Assembly: GCA_016191235.1 (NCBI GenBank)
Contig: JACPOZ010000006.1
Location: 1-64,000 of the forward strand
DNA length: 64,000 nucleotides
From: Gammaproteobacteria bacterium
GTDB taxonomy: Bacteria > Pseudomonadota > Gammaproteobacteria > Ga0077554 > Ga007554
Direction of reading: 5' to 3'
The position numbers were made by a program, and so were the translations under genes. Of the stretch, positions 61,209 to 64,000 are shown piece by piece. Each line of letters starts with the position of its first letter. Positions within the stretch are counted from its first letter, which is position 1. The notes under the pieces were generated by a model. It saw nothing but the letters and a program-made list of their open reading frames with translations. It had not been told where the DNA came from and made no database searches.

Positions 61209-62168
61209 ATGCCGATCAAACGGCCGCCCGGTGCGATCCGGGCGGCTTTTTGGCTGATGGTTGTGCTGCTCGTTACGGGCTGCGGCGCGCCCCTGCAAAT
61301 CGACCACCTGCTGAAATCGCCCGATGCCATCGGGCCGCCGGTGGAGCTGACTGCCGTCCCCTTTTTTCCACAGGAAGATTTTCAGTGTGGCCCGGCTGCG
61401 TTGGCCACGGTGCTGAACTGGTCGGGCACCGTCGTCACCCCCGAGGCGCTGGCGCCCCAGGTGTACCTGCCGGAGCGGCAGGGCAGCCTGCAAATGGAGC
61501 TGCTCGCCGCTACCCGTCGCGCCGGGCGTATTCCGTATCTCATCCAGCCCAGGCTTGAGACGCTGCTCGCCGAAGTCCGGGCGGGCAATCCGGTGCTGGT
61601 TTTACAGAATCTGGGATTAAGCTGGTATGCCAAATGGCATTACGCAGTGGTGGTGGGGTTTGACCTCCGCCAGGACTTGGTGATCCTGCGCTCGGGCCGC
61701 GAACGGCGGCATGTCGTGCCGTTCAAGCTGTTCGAGCGCACCTGGAGGCGCAGCGATTATTGGGCAATGGTTGCCTTGCCCCCAGATCGCCTGCCTGCAA
61801 GCGCGGAGGAGATGCCTTATCTGCGGGTTGTTGCCGGGCTGGAGCGGCTACAACGCTGGCAAGAGGCCAAGACCGCCTATGCCAGCGCATTGACGCGCTG
61901 GCCAGGCAGCACGGCGGCACGCATGGGATTGGGCAACAGCCTGTATGCGATGAAAGACCTGTCCGGCGCGGAACAGGCCTACCGTCAAGTTACTCTGGAC
62001 GCCCCCACCCTGGCGCCCGCCTTCAATAATCTGGCGCAGGTGCTCGCCGAACAGGGCCGTCTGCAGGAAGCCGAACAAGCCGCACGGCGCGCCGTGAACC
62101 TGGGCGGTCCGCTTCTGGCAAGTTATGAGGAAACGCTGCAACAGATACTCGCCAGGCGGCTTCATTAA
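61209..62168 (+). CDS. PA2778-family C39-like cysteine peptidase with TPR tail
   Basis: VTGCGAP lipobox; VPFFPQEDFQCGPAALATVLNWSG; WHYAVVVGFDL; TPR repeats at C-terminus. Confidence 0.87.
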   Translation: MPIKRPPGAIRAAFWLMVVLLVTGCGAPLQIDHLLKSPDAIGPPVELTAVPFFPQEDFQCGPAALATVLNWSGTVVTPEALAPQVYLPERQGSLQMELLAATRRAGRIPYLIQPRLETLLAEVRAGNPVLVLQNLGLSWYAKWHYAVVVGFDLRQDLVILRSGRERRHVVPFKLFERTWRRSDYWAMVALPPDRLPASAEEMPYLRVVAGLERLQRWQEAKTAYASALTRWPGSTAARMGLGNSLYAMKDLSGAEQAYRQVTLDAPTLAPAFNNLAQVLAEQGRLQEAEQAARRAVNLGGPLLASYEETLQQILARRLH

Positions 62169-62228
62169 TCCTAAAAACGGTAGTTGACCGCTTTTTTGAG
62201 CGGTTAGCGATAGGTTTTAAATGGACCT
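62168..62228. repeat. Dispersed repeat copy 2 (ATCCTAAAAACGGTAGTTGACCGCTT...)
   Basis: Similar to 32194-32254. Confidence 0.7.
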
Positions 62229-62260
62229 TATTATGTTTTGCAAACTCACCTTGTGAAAAT

Positions 62261-62860
62261 ATGAGCCTGCGCCATAGCTATACCCTGTTCGCTCCGTTTT
62301 ACGATCTTATGATCAGCGCCGCAACGCGCCCGGCGCGTGTAGCCAGCTTACGCGCCCTGGGCGATGTCACCGGGCAGACCATCCTCGTCGACGGCATCGG
62401 CACTGGCCTGGATATCCCTTTGCTGCCATCGGGGGCCGAATATCTTGGGTTGGACTACACGCCTGCCATGCTACGCCGCGCTCGTAAACAGTGTGCCGGC
62501 AAAAATGTCGCGCTGCATGCAGGTAATGCCATGGCGTTGCCTTATGCCGATAACACCTGCGACGCTGTCATCATGCACCTTATCCTGGCCGTAGTGCCAA
62601 AACCACAGCGCGCATTGGCGGAGGCGGCGCGTGTGCTCAAGCCGGGCGGCATTATACTCATCCTCGACAAGTTCCTGCGTCCCGGCCAGGCCGCGCCGCT
62701 GCGGCGCTTGATCAGCCCCCTGCTGGGCCAGCTCGCCACGCGCACCGATGTGGTATTTGAAGACCTGCTGGCGGGGTGCCCCCAATTGGCGGTGGTCAGC
62801 GACACGCCGGCGATGGCGCAGGGCTGGTTCAGGTGCATTCTTTTGCGAAAAACCGAATGA
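62261..62860 (+). CDS. Class I SAM-dependent methyltransferase
   Basis: ILVDGIGTGLDIPLLPSGAEYLGLDYTPAMLRRAR; DAVIMHLILAVVPKPQRALAEAARVLKPGGIILILDKF. Confidence 0.9.
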   Translation: MSLRHSYTLFAPFYDLMISAATRPARVASLRALGDVTGQTILVDGIGTGLDIPLLPSGAEYLGLDYTPAMLRRARKQCAGKNVALHAGNAMALPYADNTCDAVIMHLILAVVPKPQRALAEAARVLKPGGIILILDKFLRPGQAAPLRRLISPLLGQLATRTDVVFEDLLAGCPQLAVVSDTPAMAQGWFRCILLRKTE

Positions 62861-62896
62861 AGCCCAATTAACTGAGTTCTTACGCCCATGACGCCA

Positions 62897-64000
62897 CTAC
62901 ATGTGAATAAACTCAGACTGCAACGTCGCAATACTCCGTCCCAGCTCAATCGCATCATGGGGTACCAGCAGGTAATGCCACTTTTTAGTGCCGGTTTTTT
63001 CTGCGCTCTCATTGGCAAAACCGCACCAGCGCACCGCCGCTTTGGTTTTCTGTTGAACCTCTTCCAGCGGAATTTGATCCGAGCGCTTTGGCTCGATCAG
63101 CAAACAGCAGTTTCTGGTTTCCACCACAAAGTCGGGTTCGTAATTTTTGCCATTGAGGTATTCGATACGGAACTGTCCGGGCGCCGGTTTCATCCAGCGC
63201 AGCACATCGTCATCGCTTTCCAATAATTGCGCCAAGCGCCACTCACCGTCAACGGAACCAAATTTTTGGTAGGGATAACAGCAACGTTGAAAGCCCTTGA
63301 ACACCATCTGCTTGATTTGTGATTTATTAGTGATGGGGGCGCGGAAATCCCGTGGCTGTTCCCCGGCGGCCAGCATGTAGGTGGTGGGGTGGAGAATATC
63401 AAAGCCCTGTGTCACCCGACCGATGTAGTCCGTGGGGGTGGACCAGCTGTTGGCCTTCATCTGCGCCCAGACAAAGTCGCACAACTGCTTTTGCCAGTAG
63501 ATCAGCACGTTTTCGATTTTGGCCCGCTCACTGCCCAGATAACTGCCAAGCCGCGCAATCACCTGACCGGCCAGTTTGTAGAGCAGTTCCGCATGTTCAT
63601 CGTAGTCGATGGCATCTATTGCCATCAGATTACGCACGATGTAGTTCTCCAGAATCTCCTCTCTGGCTTCGTCCGCGCCCCACTTGATGCGGGTGATGCG
63701 ATTATCCTCCAGGTGTTGCAGCAAAATCTCCTGACCGACCGGCTGGAAGTTGATCTTCTCCAGCCCCGCCAGATCAAAATCCTTAAAACCATAATTGACT
63801 TCACGGGTAGGCAGCACCGTAATCTGGGGGATGTCGATAGTCAGCTCCGCCAGCCGCTCGGTGACGTTGTGAACAATCTCCGATACCTTTTCATCGGTGA
63901 GGGCATCTTCCAGCTCCATGCCGGGCAAAGCATTCTGAGTGGGGATGTTCTCGCGCACCACTCGCTGTACCCGCTCGATCACCTTCTGCCGTACTGTTTC
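62897..64000 (-). CDS. C-terminal part of a type III restriction Res-like/DEAD-box protein; continues past window end
   Basis: FRIEYLNGKNYEPDFVVETRNCCLLIEPKRSDQIPLEEVQQKTKAAVRWC (PD-(D/E)xK-like); reading frame stays open to position 64000. Confidence 0.65.
   Translation of the reverse strand, partial: ETVRQKVIERVQRVVRENIPTQNALPGMELEDALTDEKVSEIVHNVTERLAELTIDIPQITVLPTREVNYGFKDFDLAGLEKINFQPVGQEILLQHLEDNRITRIKWGADEAREEILENYIVRNLMAIDAIDYDEHAELLYKLAGQVIARLGSYLGSERAKIENVLIYWQKQLCDFVWAQMKANSWSTPTDYIGRVTQGFDILHPTTYMLAAGEQPRDFRAPITNKSQIKQMVFKGFQRCCYPYQKFGSVDGEWRLAQLLESDDDVLRWMKPAPGQFRIEYLNGKNYEPDFVVETRNCCLLIEPKRSDQIPLEEVQQKTKAAVRWCGFANESAEKTGTKKWHYLLVPHDAIELGRSIATLQSEFIHM

Noticed and set aside
62897-64000. 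Complete restriction-modification system
   Set aside because: Only the C-terminal part of one Res-like protein is inside the window; methylase partner and full architecture cannot be judged.

Overview
This window reads as a proteobacterial (beta/gamma-like) chromosome segment around the replication origin. The genes dnaA, dnaN, recF and gyrB lie on the minus strand, with DnaA boxes in two AT-rich gaps. Also present are a partial type II secretion block (gspH-N), an OxyR/rubrerythrin/rubredoxin/rubredoxin-reductase cassette, and many housekeeping genes (erpA, ygiQ, fbp, kup, recJ, hemW, rdgB, rph, ald, moeB). There is an RND efflux locus whose permease appears internally deleted, and a serB with an in-frame stop. 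A ~7.9 kb integrative element sits in tRNA-Glu, with att repeats, an integrase, AlpA, a PriCT/Toprim/RepA-like helicase, a toxin-antitoxin pair, a candidate small RNA and a cluster of strong hairpins. The most unusual signal is a set of non-coding, palindrome-bounded elements in intergenic spaces. Three of them (about 51.1, 59.2 and 60.5 kb) share a conserved internal core but differ in their terminal stems, and they show what looks by eye like compensatory pairing in an internal helix. A 272-bp element at 41.3 kb folds into a cloverleaf with a perfect 35-bp outer stem. Calls come from reading the sequence and supplied ORFs; no database search, folding or alignment software was run.
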